DNA of 64,000 bases from Streptomyces sp. TP-A0874 (GCF_001748085.1 NZ_BBZK01000004.1:372001-436000); one strand, 5' to 3'. Numbered from the stretch's first letter, positions 18,296 through 27,978 are shown. A program made the numbers and translations. Notes: generated from the sequence alone by a model not told the origin.

Positions 18296-19180
18296 TTGTT
18301 CGACCCCGTTCAGCTGCGGAGCTTCCTCACCGTGGCGCAGACCCTCAGCTTCACCCAGGCCGGCCGGCGGCTCGGACTGCGCCAGTCGACGGTGAGCCAG
18401 CACATCCGGAAGCTGGAGCAGGCGGCCGGCCGCCGCCTCTTCTCCCGGGACACCCACGGGGTGGAGCTCACCGAGGACGGCGAGGCCATGCTCGGTTTCG
18501 CCGGGACCATTCTGGAGGCGAACGAGCGGGCGGCCGGCTGGTTCGCCGGCAGCCGGATCCAGGGCCGCCTGCGCTTCGGCACCAGCGAGGACTTCGTCCT
18601 GACCCGGCTGCCGGAGGTGTTGGAGGCGTTCCGACGCGACCACCCCGGGGTGGAGCTGGAGCTGACCGTCGGGCTGTCGGGCAATCTCCACGAGCGGCTC
18701 GCCGCCGGCCGACTGGACCTGGCGCTGGCCAAGCGCCTCCGTCCGGACAGCGGCGGAGAGCTGATGTGGCGGGACAAGCTGGTGTGGATCGGCGCCGAGC
18801 GCCTCCGGATCGACCTGGACCGGCCGGTGCCGCTGATCGTCTACCCGCCCCCGGGCCTGACCCGGGCCCGGGCCCTGGAGGCGCTGGAACGGGAAGGGCG
18901 CTCCTGGCGCATCGCCTGTACCAGCGGGAGCCTCAGCGGGCTGGTGGCGGCGGCGCGCGCCGGCCTGGGGGTGATGCCGCACACGGAGGGGATGGTTCCG
19001 GCGGGGTTGGTCCGGGTAGCGCCCCGGGCGGGGCTGCCGGACCTGGGCCGGGTGGACTTCGTGCTGGCGCACAGCGGCCAGCCGTCGAGCTCCCCGCAGC
19101 GGCCCGGCGCCGCGGCGAACGCCCTGGCCGCGGCGATCCTCGCGGCGGGCGACCGGCTGCACCGGCAGCGGTCCAGCTGA
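18296..19180 (+). CDS. LysR-family transcriptional regulator
   Basis: 294 residues from TTG 18296 (GGAGG ten bases upstream). The N-terminal helix-turn-helix is typical: LRSFLTVAQTLSFTQAGRRL, LRQSTVSQHIRKLEQAAGRRLF. The rest is a type-2 periplasmic-binding-like sensor domain (about residues 90-290), with GRLRFGTSEDFVLTRLPEVL at its start. It probably controls the divergent SBF transporter and itself through the box at 18230-18244. Confidence 0.93.
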   Translation: MFDPVQLRSFLTVAQTLSFTQAGRRLGLRQSTVSQHIRKLEQAAGRRLFSRDTHGVELTEDGEAMLGFAGTILEANERAAGWFAGSRIQGRLRFGTSEDFVLTRLPEVLEAFRRDHPGVELELTVGLSGNLHERLAAGRLDLALAKRLRPDSGGELMWRDKLVWIGAERLRIDLDRPVPLIVYPPPGLTRARALEALEREGRSWRIACTSGSLSGLVAAARAGLGVMPHTEGMVPAGLVRVAPRAGLPDLGRVDFVLAHSGQPSSSPQRPGAAANALAAAILAAGDRLHRQRSS

Positions 19181-19440
19181 CCACCGCTCGCCCCTGCGGG
19201 ACAGGGCTCCACCCGAGGTCATCGGTAAAGCCGCGGTGCCCGCGGAGGGTGGATTCGGTGCAGATTCCGCGCCGTGGGGCCGGTCCCACCGCCGGATCGT
19301 CCCCGGCACGCTCCCCAACCGCCATACTCCGCTTTCTGGGCGGTGCCCGTCGACCGTCGCTGGTGGTCACGGCCTCGCTCGTGCCTGTCGGCCATCGGGT
19401 ACGGTCACGGCGCTGTGCGGAGCGTTCAAGGAGCAGTTCG

Positions 19441-21264
19441 TTGCAAGAGTTCACCGTCCCCCCAGTGGCGGCGGCACCCCGGTCCGGCGGTCTGGCGGAC
19501 ATCGTCTTCGACAACGCGGCCGACGACCCGCAGCGGGTGGTTCTCGGACGCAAGGTCGACGGCCACTGGCGGGACGTGACCGCCGAGCAGTTCCGGGACG
19601 AGGTCCTCGCCCTGGCGAAGGGGCTCATCGCACACGGGGTGCGATACAACGACCGGGTCGCCATCATGTCCCGCACCCGCTACGAGTGGACCCTCTTCGA
19701 CTTCGCCCTGTGGAGCGTGGGCGCCCAGCCAGTGCCGATCTACCCCACCTCCTCGCCGGAGCAGGTCCTCTGGATGCTGCACGACTCGGAGGTCACGGCC
19801 TGCGTGGTCGAACACGAGGAGCACGCGATGACCGTCGGCTCGGTCATCGGCCGGCTGCCGCAGCTCGCCCGGCTCTGGCAGATGGACGCGGACTGCGTCG
19901 GCGAACTGACCCGGGACGGCGAGCGCGTCATCGACGACATGGTGCACGGCCACCGTCTCGCGGTGACGCCGGACTCCCCCGCCACGGTCATCTACACCTC
20001 GGGGACCACCGGTCGGCCCAGGGGCTGCGTCCTCACCCACGCCAACTTCATGTTCGAGGCCGACGCCCTGGTCAGCCGCTGGGAGCCGGTGTTCCGACCG
20101 GAGAGCGGGGGCGGCGCCTCCACCCTGCTCTTCCTCCCGCTGGCACATGTCTTCGGTCGGATCGTGGAGGTGGCGTCGGTACGGGGCCGCATCAAACTGG
20201 GCCACCAGCCGGACATCTCCGCCGACGCGCTCATGGCGGACCTGGCGGCCTTCCGGCCCACCTTCATCCTCGCCGTCCCGTACATCTTCGAGAAGGTCTT
20301 CGGGGCGGCCCGGCGCAAGGCCGAGTCCGAGGGCAGGCTGAGCGCCTTCGACAAGGCCGTCGAGGTCGCCGTGCGATACGCGGAGGCCGGGGAGGAGAAG
20401 GCCTTCGGCACCGGCCCGGGCCCCGGGGCGGCGCTCCGGATGCAGCACCAGTTCTTCGAGAAGCTGGCCTACGGCAAGCTCCGCGCCGCCATGGGGGGAC
20501 GGGTCCGGACGGCGATGTCCGGAGGGTCGGCCATGCAGCGCCGGCTCGGGCTGTTCTTCTCCGGCGCCGGAATCACCGTCTACGAGGGCTACGGGCTGAC
20601 CGAGTCCACCGCGGCGGCCACCGCCAACCCGCCCGACCGGCCCCGCTACGGCACGGTCGGCCAGCCGGTGCCGGGGACGACGGTGCGCATCGCCGAGGAC
20701 GGAGAGGTGTGGCTCCGTGGCGGGCACGTCTTCAGCGGCTACCTCAACGACCCGGCCGGTACCGCGGCAGCGCTGCGGGACGGCTGGCTGGCCACCGGTG
20801 ACCTGGGTTCGCTGGACGAGGACGGCTATCTGACGATCATCGGCCGGAAGAAGGAGATCCTCGTCACCTCCGGTGGCAAGAGCGTCTCACCCGGCCCGTT
20901 GGAGGAGCGGGTGAGACTCCATCCGCTGGTCGCCCAGTGTGTCGTGATCGGCAACGACCGTCCGTATGTGGCCGCTCTGATCACCCTGGACCCGGACGCC
21001 GTGGCGCACTGGCTCCGGATGCGCGGCAAGCCTCAGCTGAGCCCCGCAGACCTGGTGCGCGACACCGATCTGGAGAACGAGGTGCGGCGTGCGGTGGTGG
21101 CGGCCAACACCATGGTGTCGCAGGCCGAGTCGATCCGGACGTTCCGCATCCTGGCGGGTCAGTTCACCGAGGAGGACGGCTTCCTGACCCCTTCGCACAA
21201 GCTCAAGCGGAAGGCCATCGAGAACTCCTACGGCATCGAGGTGGAGGCGCTCTACCGATCCTGA
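19441..21264 (+). CDS. long-chain fatty acid-CoA ligase (FadD15-type AMP-dependent synthetase)
   Basis: 607 residues starting at TTG 19441 with AAGGAG upstream. It activates a fatty acid as acyl-AMP, then acyl-CoA. Adenylate-forming motifs are in order: IYTSGTTGRPRGC (P-loop, about residue 185), YEGYGLTESTAAATAN (about 380), TGDLGSLDEDGYLTIIGRKK (about 445-464) and a C-terminal PSHKLKRK with the catalytic Lys. The length and the internal insertion near ARRKAESEG match the FadD15 group of actinobacteria. It is a single gene, 260 bp after the LysR gene. Confidence 0.92.
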   Translation: MQEFTVPPVAAAPRSGGLADIVFDNAADDPQRVVLGRKVDGHWRDVTAEQFRDEVLALAKGLIAHGVRYNDRVAIMSRTRYEWTLFDFALWSVGAQPVPIYPTSSPEQVLWMLHDSEVTACVVEHEEHAMTVGSVIGRLPQLARLWQMDADCVGELTRDGERVIDDMVHGHRLAVTPDSPATVIYTSGTTGRPRGCVLTHANFMFEADALVSRWEPVFRPESGGGASTLLFLPLAHVFGRIVEVASVRGRIKLGHQPDISADALMADLAAFRPTFILAVPYIFEKVFGAARRKAESEGRLSAFDKAVEVAVRYAEAGEEKAFGTGPGPGAALRMQHQFFEKLAYGKLRAAMGGRVRTAMSGGSAMQRRLGLFFSGAGITVYEGYGLTESTAAATANPPDRPRYGTVGQPVPGTTVRIAEDGEVWLRGGHVFSGYLNDPAGTAAALRDGWLATGDLGSLDEDGYLTIIGRKKEILVTSGGKSVSPGPLEERVRLHPLVAQCVVIGNDRPYVAALITLDPDAVAHWLRMRGKPQLSPADLVRDTDLENEVRRAVVAANTMVSQAESIRTFRILAGQFTEEDGFLTPSHKLKRKAIENSYGIEVEALYRS

Positions 21265-21273
21265 CGGCGGGTG

Positions 21274-21295
21274 TGCCCGCTCGGCCGAGCGGGCA
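21274..21295 (+). terminator. palindromic terminator after the acyl-CoA ligase gene
   Basis: A perfect 22-base palindrome (arms TGCCCGCTCGG / CCGAGCGGGCA) nine bases after the stop codon. Confidence 0.75.
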
Positions 21296-21368
21296 GGGAA
21301 TACCCGGCAACGCTTGATCGTTTGAGGCTGCGCGTACCTGTCCGACGAGCTTTAAGGATCGACCGCCC

Positions 21369-22202
21369 GTGAGCAAGGTCCCCTTCATCACCCTGAACAA
21401 CGGCGTGCGGATGCCGCAACTCGGCTTCGGTGTCTGGCAGGTGCCGGACGACGAGGCGACCGCGGCCGTCGGCACCGCACTGGAGGCCGGGTACCGGAGT
21501 ATCGACACCGCGGCCGTCTACGGCAACGAGGAGGGTACGGGCAAGGCGCTCGCCGAGTCCGGCATCGACCGGGCCGAACTCTTCGTCACCACCAAGGTGT
21601 GGAACAGCGACCACGGCTATGACGCGACGCTGAGCGCTTTCGACACCTCACTGTCGAAGCTCGGTCTGGACTACGTGGACCTGTACCTCGTCCACTGGCC
21701 GCTTCCGCGACGCGACCGCTACGTCGACACCTACCGGGCGTTGGAGAAGATCCTCTCGGACGGCCGGGCCAAGGCCGTCGGTGTCTCGAACTTCCCGGAG
21801 CAGCAACTGCGGAGGCTGCTGGAGGAGACCTCGGTGGTGCCGGCGGTCAACCAGATCGAACTGCACCCGCAGTTCCAGCAGCCCGAGATGCGGGCCTTCA
21901 ACACCGAGCACGGGATCGCCACCGAAGCCTGGTCCCCGCTGGGCCAGGGCAAGGGGCTGCTGGACACCCCCCTCCTCGCCGAGCTGGGCGCCAAGCACGG
22001 CCGGACCGCGGCGCAGATCGTGCTCCGCTGGCATCTGCAGGTCGGCAACATCGTGATCCCGAAGTCGGTCACGCCCTCGCGGATCAGGGAGAACTTCGAC
22101 GTCTTCGGCTTCGAGCTGGACGCCGAGGACATGGCCGGGGTCGCCTCGCTGCACACCGGCAACCGCCTCGGCCCCGACCCGGCGGTGTTCGACATCGTCT
22201 GA
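21369..22202 (+). CDS. aldo/keto reductase (AKR5-type)
   Basis: 277 residues, GTG start. A TIM-barrel NADPH reductase of the diketogluconate-reductase group. The catalytic tetrad is visible: Asp and Tyr in SIDTAAVYGNEEG, Lys in TTKVWN, His in LVHWPLP. NADP-binding blocks VNQIELHPQFQQ, WSPLGQGKG and IPKSVTPSRIREN are present. It reduces aldehydes or ketones; the physiological substrate is unknown. A standalone gene closed by a 13-bp hairpin. Confidence 0.93.
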   Translation: MSKVPFITLNNGVRMPQLGFGVWQVPDDEATAAVGTALEAGYRSIDTAAVYGNEEGTGKALAESGIDRAELFVTTKVWNSDHGYDATLSAFDTSLSKLGLDYVDLYLVHWPLPRRDRYVDTYRALEKILSDGRAKAVGVSNFPEQQLRRLLEETSVVPAVNQIELHPQFQQPEMRAFNTEHGIATEAWSPLGQGKGLLDTPLLAELGAKHGRTAAQIVLRWHLQVGNIVIPKSVTPSRIRENFDVFGFELDAEDMAGVASLHTGNRLGPDPAVFDIV

Positions 22203-22247
22203 GTCGCCACCCCCGTGCCGTACCGCGCGGCACCCGGTGGGCACCAT

Positions 22248-22277
22248 GGCGCCGCCCGAACCACTTCGGGCGGCGCC
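22248..22277 (+). terminator. terminator after the aldo/keto reductase gene
   Basis: A perfect 13-bp stem (22248-22260 with 22265-22277) and a CCAC loop, 45 bp after the stop. Confidence 0.8.
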
Positions 22278-22492
22278 TCGCCGTGTGCCACGTCGATGCG
22301 TGCAGAGCGTCGCCGGTGAGAACTCGCCGAGGGCCGTGGAGTGCCGGTGGCCGGGCGGCCTATGGTGAGCAGGGCCACCGGGGCGAAAAGGACTGGCGGG
22401 GCGTGCCGGACCGGGCGATCCTGCACGGTGTGCGCTGGCCGGTGGCGTCGGCGCGAACGGACTGCGACGGCAAGAGGCGAGTGGTGACGGCT

Positions 22493-23041
22493 ATGCGAGG
22501 GGAAGCTGGCGGGACGGCGGTCCTGACACCCGGCGGCGAGGTGACCGTCCGGCTCGTCAAGACGCCCCGGGCCGATGTGTGCTACTCGGCGGTCGTGATC
22601 CGCGACGACGGCGACCACCTCGTCGTACGGGCCCCCTGGGCCGGCGCTGCCGACCGGGACTTCGGATTCGTCCGCTTCGAGCGGGGCGACGTGTTCCGCG
22701 AGCACTACTGGCGGGACCGGTGGTACTCGGTGAAGGAGGTCCGCGACGCCTCGGGGCGGTTGAAGGGCTGGTACTGCGATGTCACCCGGCCGGCCGTCGT
22801 GCGGTCCGACTCGCTCACCGTGGAGGACCTCGATCTCGACCTCTGGCTTTCGGCCGACGGAGGCACGGTGCTCCGGCTGGACGAGGACGAGTTCCTCGAC
22901 AGCGGCCTGCCCGAGCGCGACCCCGTCGCGGCCGCCCGGGCCCGGGAGGCGCTGGACGAACTCGAAGGGCTGGCACGGGCGGACCGGTTCGGCGCTCTCC
23001 TGGACGACCGCCCGGGACGGGTGCCGGGTCGTCGGTGCTGA
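22493..23041 (+). CDS. DUF402 domain protein (FomD-like nucleotide hydrolase fold)
   Basis: 182 residues from ATG 22493; GTG 22484, closer to AAGAGG, is an alternative start. The DUF402 core is visible: VRFERGDVFREHYWRDRWYSVKEV, GWYCDVTRP and DLDLDLWLSADGGTVLRLDEDEF. The Tyr/Lys and the paired Asp cluster (DLDLDLW) match the metal site of DUF402 nucleoside-diphosphate hydrolases such as FomD. The cellular role in this context is unknown. A Leu/Ala/Glu-rich helical tail follows. Confidence 0.82.
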   Translation: MRGEAGGTAVLTPGGEVTVRLVKTPRADVCYSAVVIRDDGDHLVVRAPWAGAADRDFGFVRFERGDVFREHYWRDRWYSVKEVRDASGRLKGWYCDVTRPAVVRSDSLTVEDLDLDLWLSADGGTVLRLDEDEFLDSGLPERDPVAAARAREALDELEGLARADRFGALLDDRPGRVPGRRC

Positions 23042-23062
23042 GACGGGACCGGTCCGCGGCCG

Positions 23063-23368
23063 TCAGGCCACGCCGTGCTCGACGGCGATCTGCTCGATGC
23101 GGTGCGCCAGCTCGGTGTCCAGCTCCGTCACCTTGCCGCCGACGCTGTGCGTGTTCACCGAGACGGACAGCTTGTCATAGCTGAGAGTGAGATCGGCGTG
23201 GTGTCCCAGCGACTCCTGGACGCGGGCGATCTGGGTGAGGGCGGCGACCGCGGCCAGATGCCCTTCGAAGGTGTAGCTCCGTTCAAGGTGATCGTCCCGA
23301 ACGGACCAGCTCGGAAGTTCGGTGAGGGCGTCCTTGAGCTGGCTGGGCGAGAGCGGTTCGGGTGCCAT
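23063..23368 (-). CDS. 4a-hydroxytetrahydrobiopterin (pterin-4a-carbinolamine) dehydratase
   Basis: 101 residues from ATG 23368 (GGAGG eight bases upstream). The active-site block is present: GHHADLTLSYDKLSVSVNTH, with the His-His and the later His. It dehydrates 4a-carbinolamine pterins formed by aromatic amino acid hydroxylases. It is convergent with the DUF402 gene, 21 bp apart. Length is normal for the family. Confidence 0.93.
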   Translation of the reverse strand: MAPEPLSPSQLKDALTELPSWSVRDDHLERSYTFEGHLAAVAALTQIARVQESLGHHADLTLSYDKLSVSVNTHSVGGKVTELDTELAHRIEQIAVEHGVA

Positions 23369-23485
23369 GTCTGCTGCCTCCGGGGGGCTGGCGGTTGACC
23401 TGCGGGAGCGCGGGGAGCCTGCGGAGAATGCTCGTTCCCAGCCTGCCACCGGTGGCGGCCGGTTCCACCGCACCCCGCAGGTGTG

Positions 23486-25681
23486 TCAGGAACGGGACCG
23501 CGACTCGCTGCGGCCGTCCGGCCGACTCGGAGTGCGGGGTGCCGGGGTCACCCGGGGAGCGGGCAGCCGGACGTCGGGGCCGGCTGCCTCCAGCAGCCAG
23601 CGGCGCAGCAGCCGGTGCAGCTGCTCCGCGCCCACGAGTTCACCGCCACCCCCCGGCAGCGGAGGCGAGAGTTCGACGGGCCAGAACAGGAAGGCCCGCC
23701 CCTGGCAGCCGCCCAGCCCGCCGTGTGAGCCGATCTGCTCCTCGAAGGCGTGCACCTCGCCGGTCACCGGGTCGTAGCTGGAGTTGACCATGATGTCGGC
23801 GACGTGTGGGAAGCCGTCGGTGCGCCGCACCGCCGCTGCCGCGCCCGGCCCGAACGGCGCGAGCGGGTCCGCGCCGATCAGCTCACCGGTCTCCAGCCGG
23901 TGTTCCGCGCCGCCGGGCCCCAGCACCACCGCTCCGTGCTGCTCGCTGCGCACCAGCAGGAAGCCGATGCCCCGGTGGTCCGCCAGGGTGGCCAGCAGGC
24001 CCGGATGGCAGCGCTCGATCGCCTCCCGGCTCGCCCGTCCCGGCAGCTCGGGAAAGCTGATCAGGCCGAGGTTGCCGGAGCTCAGCACCACCGGGTCCGT
24101 CGCCCGGGAGCCGCGGAGTTCGCTCTCTTCCACCCCCTCGCCCCCGTCGGTGCCCTGCTCGGGCCGGTGCAGCGCCGCGCGAGCCGCCGCCCGGGCCTCC
24201 GCACCGCTGGCCGAGCGCCGCGCGCGGCGGGACAGGGGGAGACCGCAGCCGGCCCGGACGAGTTCCTGCAGGGTGAGTCCGTAGCTGTCGGCGAACGTCG
24301 CGCCGGAGCTCTGCCCGTGGTCGGAGAGGAGCACGATGCGGTACTCGCGCGGAGCGTGTTCGGCGACCTGGGCGATCAGCTTGATGCAGCGGTCCAGCCG
24401 GGACAGCACCTGGACGGTGTCGCGGCTGCGGGGCCCGGAGTGGTGCGCCACCTCGTCGTAGGCCACCAGGTCCGCGTAGACGGCGGTGCGGCCCATCAGC
24501 ATGTCCCCGATCACGGCTGCCACCACCACGTCCCGCTGCACCACGGTGGCGAAGGCACGGATGAACGGGTAGAGGCCACCGCGCCCGACCCGTGGCCGCT
24601 CGCCGCGGAGCTTCGCCCGGGTGGACTGGGCGATCTCCCGGAACACCTCTGCCAGGAAGGAGCCGGCCGTGCGGCTCGCGTTGGCCGGATCGCTGAAGTA
24701 GGCGAAGTAGCCGGCCCGGGAGCGGTTCTCCCGGCCGCGTCTGGCCGCCATCGACAGGACGAGTGCGAGCTGGTCGGCGCCGCCGCTGAACAGGTTTCCC
24801 CGACTCGCCCCGTCCGCCGCCAGCAGCCCCGGGTCGCCGGTGCGCTCCTGCGCCCGGCGCTGGAGTTCGGCCACGCTGCTCGGCCGGCTGCAGACCATCA
24901 GCGAACGCTTCTCCTTCTCGTACCAGCGGAAGGCGGGAACGTCGTGGTTGCTGCCGTGCAGGATGCCCAGCTGGCTGGCGCCGGTCTGGCTGGACCAGTC
25001 GGTGCGCCAGCCGGTGAGCCGGTGGCTGCCGTCGCCGTGCCAGCGGGCGAGGGTCTCCATGACGGGCGGTCTGCGCCTGCCGTTGGCTCCTTCCCGGGGG
25101 CGCAGGGCGTCCCGGAGCACATCGTGGCCCACCCCGTCGAGCTGGAGGAACACGGTGCCCGGGGTGGTGAACGTCTCCGGGTCGGGACCGCGGCGCCGTC
25201 GGCGGCGGGACGCCAGCCGGTAGAGCCGGCGGCGGTAGGCGCGGTCGTCCCGCACCGCAAGCGCGGTACCGGCCGCCGAGGCGACGGCGGACATCACGGC
25301 GGCGACGACGACGGCCGTCTCGGGAGCGGCCGACGTCCTGCCGTGCGGCACCATCCGCAGTGCGAGCAGCAGCAGGGAACCGTTGAGGAAGAACACCAGC
25401 AGCCCGCAGACGAGCGCGGGCACCAGCAGCAGGGCCCGGATGAGCAGCGGCCAGACCAGCGCGGTGAGCAGCCCGAAAGCGCCCGCTCCGAAGGCCGCCG
25501 TGGCCGCGACCCGGGTCGCGCTGTCGCCGCCGGGCGACTGGAGTCGGAAGTCGGGGAGGACGGCCGCCAGCAGCAGCATGGTGAGCGTGCTGACCAGCCA
25601 CACCACGACCACTCGGAACGCGGCCCCACCGACGGCCCGCCATCTGACCTCGACCACGCGTCGCCCGCTCTCCCGTCTCAT
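23486..25681 (-). CDS. membrane-anchored alkaline-phosphatase-superfamily protein with holin-like N-terminus
   Basis: 731 residues. Residues 1-150 hold four membrane segments of the phage-holin-4 type. Residues 180-700 are a type I phosphodiesterase / nucleotide pyrophosphatase domain. Metal-site blocks are visible: FLQLDGVGHDVL (Asp), SSQTGASQLGILHGSN (likely Thr nucleophile), YDEVAHHSGPRSRDT (Asp, His), LLSDHGQSSG (Asp-His) and GSHGGLG (His). It probably faces outside and acts on a lipid- or wall-linked phosphodiester. The ATG at 25681 has a weak ribosome site, so a GTG eight codons in is possible. Confidence 0.88.
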   Translation of the reverse strand: MRRESGRRVVEVRWRAVGGAAFRVVVVWLVSTLTMLLLAAVLPDFRLQSPGGDSATRVAATAAFGAGAFGLLTALVWPLLIRALLLVPALVCGLLVFFLNGSLLLLALRMVPHGRTSAAPETAVVVAAVMSAVASAAGTALAVRDDRAYRRRLYRLASRRRRRRGPDPETFTTPGTVFLQLDGVGHDVLRDALRPREGANGRRRPPVMETLARWHGDGSHRLTGWRTDWSSQTGASQLGILHGSNHDVPAFRWYEKEKRSLMVCSRPSSVAELQRRAQERTGDPGLLAADGASRGNLFSGGADQLALVLSMAARRGRENRSRAGYFAYFSDPANASRTAGSFLAEVFREIAQSTRAKLRGERPRVGRGGLYPFIRAFATVVQRDVVVAAVIGDMLMGRTAVYADLVAYDEVAHHSGPRSRDTVQVLSRLDRCIKLIAQVAEHAPREYRIVLLSDHGQSSGATFADSYGLTLQELVRAGCGLPLSRRARRSASGAEARAAARAALHRPEQGTDGGEGVEESELRGSRATDPVVLSSGNLGLISFPELPGRASREAIERCHPGLLATLADHRGIGFLLVRSEQHGAVVLGPGGAEHRLETGELIGADPLAPFGPGAAAAVRRTDGFPHVADIMVNSSYDPVTGEVHAFEEQIGSHGGLGGCQGRAFLFWPVELSPPLPGGGGELVGAEQLHRLLRRWLLEAAGPDVRLPAPRVTPAPRTPSRPDGRSESRSRS

Positions 25682-26016
25682 CCTGGGTGTGTCGTTCGGA
25701 TCGGCTGTGCCACGGGGTTGGGCACATTGCCCCGGCCGCCTCCGTCGGGCACGCGTGGGGCGCCTCCGTACCCTTCCGGCAGCCGCACCCTTCCGGCAGC
25801 CGCGCTACGGGGCCCCGGCGCCGGTTCGTTCCCCACCCCCCGGAGATCCGACGGTCACGCCCTACCGGCCGCACGGTATCGGCCGCTCTCCCTCACCCTG
25901 TCATAGTGTGTGCGGATTGTGGCCGGTGGGCGGGGTGACGGACCTCCCACCCGTCGCCCCGGCCCGGCGCCGGGGTGGTCCCTCACGGGCCACCGCCGGT
26001 AGCCGGCCGAGCCTCC
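25682..26016. other. 335-bp gap with a tandem duplication
   Basis: No gene is seen. It contains the probable promoter of the membrane phosphodiesterase gene and a 17-bp tandem duplication at 25770-25803. Nothing else stands out. Confidence 0.5.
25770..25803. repeat. 17-bp perfect tandem duplication
   Basis: Two abutting copies (25770-25786, 25787-25803) of ACCCTTCCGGCAGCCGC in an intergenic region. Confidence 0.85.
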
Positions 26017-26958
26017 TCAGCGGGCCCGGAGTTCGGTGACGATCCGCCTGGTCACCGGTGCCGCCACCCCCAGCGCCTCGGCCGCACGGAGCACGGCGCC
26101 GCCGATCGCGTCCAGCTCCAGCGGCCGGCCGGCTTCGGCGTCGCGGAGCATGGACGACTTCATGGTGGGCGGTGCGGCGTCGAACCTCTGCTGGATGTCC
26201 TCCGCGGTCACGGGCGCCCCGGCGGCCCTGGCCACCGCGGTGACCTCGGCGATCACGGCATGCAGTTCGGCGCGGCGCTCGGTCCGTGCCCCACCGGCGG
26301 TCAACCCGTACCGGGTGGTCAGCAGCGCCATGGGGGCCAGGAAGCAGAGCTTGCCCCAGAGCGTCTCCGTCTCGTCAGCCGCCGTGGCCGCCTTCAGCCC
26401 CGCCTCCGCCAGCAGCCCGGTGAGCCTGTCCACGGCCGGATCCGGGGAGCGGAGCGGGGCCATCCGGATCGCCGGGTGGAGGCCGCCGTGCTCGATCCGC
26501 CCGGGGGCCACCCGGGTCGACTCGACGGTGATGGTCGCGGCGATCACCCGCTCCGGAGGGAAGTGCTCGCGCAGCACCGCGACATGTTCGACGCCGTTGA
26601 GCAGCGGCACCACCAGCCCGCCGCCCAGCGCTCCGGCCGGGATCCGCTCCAGGGCGTCGGCGAGCGCCGTCTGCTTGACGGTGACGAAGCAGACGTCCAC
26701 CTGCTCCCGCAGTTCGGTGTCGGCCTCGACCGGAACGGTGAAGTCGCCGTACTGGGCGCTGCTCACGGTGAGTCCGTCCCGCCGCAGCGCATCGGCGGTG
26801 GCGGTGCCGGCCAGACAGATCACCCGGTGGCCGGCACGGGCCAGCAGGGCACCGACCAGCCCTCCTACACCACCGGGGCCGAGCACGGCCACGGTCGCCG
26901 GCCGGGCCGCCGGCTCCCGTTCCGCTGGCGATGCGGAGTTCGCTCCTGCTGCCGTCAT
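26017..26958 (-). CDS. panE: ketopantoate reductase (2-dehydropantoate 2-reductase)
   Basis: 313 residues. It reduces ketopantoate to pantoate with NADPH for coenzyme A synthesis. The N-terminal dinucleotide site is VAVLGPGGVGGLVGALLARAG (seen in part, about residues 23-40). Family blocks VTVKQTALADAL, PLLNGVEHVAVL, WGKLCFLAPMALLTTRYGL and SSMLRDAEAGRPLELDAIGG follow, including the catalytic Lys of the WGKL block and the C-terminal SM-D-E/L region. A standalone gene; the first 20 residues are a low-complexity extension. Some family members act on other keto acids. Confidence 0.88.
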   Translation of the reverse strand: MTAAGANSASPAEREPAARPATVAVLGPGGVGGLVGALLARAGHRVICLAGTATADALRRDGLTVSSAQYGDFTVPVEADTELREQVDVCFVTVKQTALADALERIPAGALGGGLVVPLLNGVEHVAVLREHFPPERVIAATITVESTRVAPGRIEHGGLHPAIRMAPLRSPDPAVDRLTGLLAEAGLKAATAADETETLWGKLCFLAPMALLTTRYGLTAGGARTERRAELHAVIAEVTAVARAAGAPVTAEDIQQRFDAAPPTMKSSMLRDAEAGRPLELDAIGGAVLRAAEALGVAAPVTRRIVTELRAR

Positions 26959-27166
26959 TCCTCGTCACCCTTCTCCGTGGGTTCGTCCCGGTCGCTTCTC
27001 CTCGATGACCGGGTGCGAGGAACGGTAGCCACGCGCCTCGGACCGCACGCCGTCGGGTTCCGGTCCCTCGTTCTCCGGGGAGCCGGCCGGGGCCCGGGTC
27101 TACGCTGGGGCGGCGGGCCTCAGCCGGTCCGCTGCGGCGCGCGGTCCGGTGTGAGGGGAGGGACGA

Positions 27167-27949
27167 GTGGCGGTGGAGATCACCTGGTGGGGGCATGCCA
27201 CGGCGACGGTGGTGGATTCCGGGGTGCGGGTGCTCACCGACCCGGTCTTCGCCTCCCGGTTGGCCCATCTCCGGCGGCGGGCCGGCGCCCTGCCGCCCCC
27301 GGAGGCCGCCGAGGCGGACGTGGTGCTCGTCTCCCACCTCCACTCCGACCACCTCCACCTGCCGTCCCTGGCCCGGCTCTCGCCCGGCACCTTGGTGCTG
27401 GTGCCACGGGGTGCGCTCGCCGCTGTTCCCAGGCTGCGCCGACTGGCCTCCTGCGGCCGGCTCCGGATCGGCGAGATCGGGCCGGGCGAGCAGGTCGCCG
27501 TGGGCCGGCTCACGGTGCGGGCGGTACCGGCGGCGCACGACGGTCGGCGGCTGCCGTACGGCCCCCGGCTGGTGCCCGCGCTGGGCTACGTCGTCGAGGG
27601 CGAGGCACGGACGTACTTCGCCGGCGACACCCGGATGTTCGACGGCATGGCGCGGTCGGTCGGCTCCTGCGACGTCGCCCTGCTGCCGGTCGGCGGCTGG
27701 GGCCCCTATCTCGGCCCGGGCCACCTGGACGCGGCGGGGGCGGCGGAAGCGTTGTCCCGACTGCTCCCGCGCTGCGCGGTGCCGGTGCACTACGGCACCT
27801 ACTGGCCGATCGGGATGGACGCGGTGCGGCCGCACGAGTTCTACGCGCCTGGGCAGGAGTTCGCCCGGCATGCGGCACGGCTGACACCGCAGGTCACCGT
27901 GTGTCCGCTGGAGCACGGGGAGAGCGTCCGGCTGAAGGTCGCCCGTTGA
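27167..27949 (+). CDS. MBL-fold metallohydrolase (UlaG-like)
   Basis: 260 residues, GTG start behind GGAGG. The metal-binding motif is SHLHSDHLH (about residues 55-63), with TWWGHATATV before it, TYFAGDTRMFDG and PVHYGTYWP after it. These give the His/Asp ligands of the UlaG / N-acyl-phosphatidylethanolamine phospholipase D-like branch. The substrate is unknown. It is followed at once by a DedA-like membrane gene, and a second MBL hydrolase of the same branch faces it 0.7 kb away. Confidence 0.9.
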   Translation: MAVEITWWGHATATVVDSGVRVLTDPVFASRLAHLRRRAGALPPPEAAEADVVLVSHLHSDHLHLPSLARLSPGTLVLVPRGALAAVPRLRRLASCGRLRIGEIGPGEQVAVGRLTVRAVPAAHDGRRLPYGPRLVPALGYVVEGEARTYFAGDTRMFDGMARSVGSCDVALLPVGGWGPYLGPGHLDAAGAAEALSRLLPRCAVPVHYGTYWPIGMDAVRPHEFYAPGQEFARHAARLTPQVTVCPLEHGESVRLKVAR

Positions 27950-27978
27950 TCGGCGCACTGGCGCGGGAGACGGCGCAC

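Noticed and set aside
19181..19440. Possible riboswitch in the leader of the acyl-CoA ligase gene
   Set aside because: Some GGTGC/ATTCCG-like words occur but no conserved core of a known class could be assembled.
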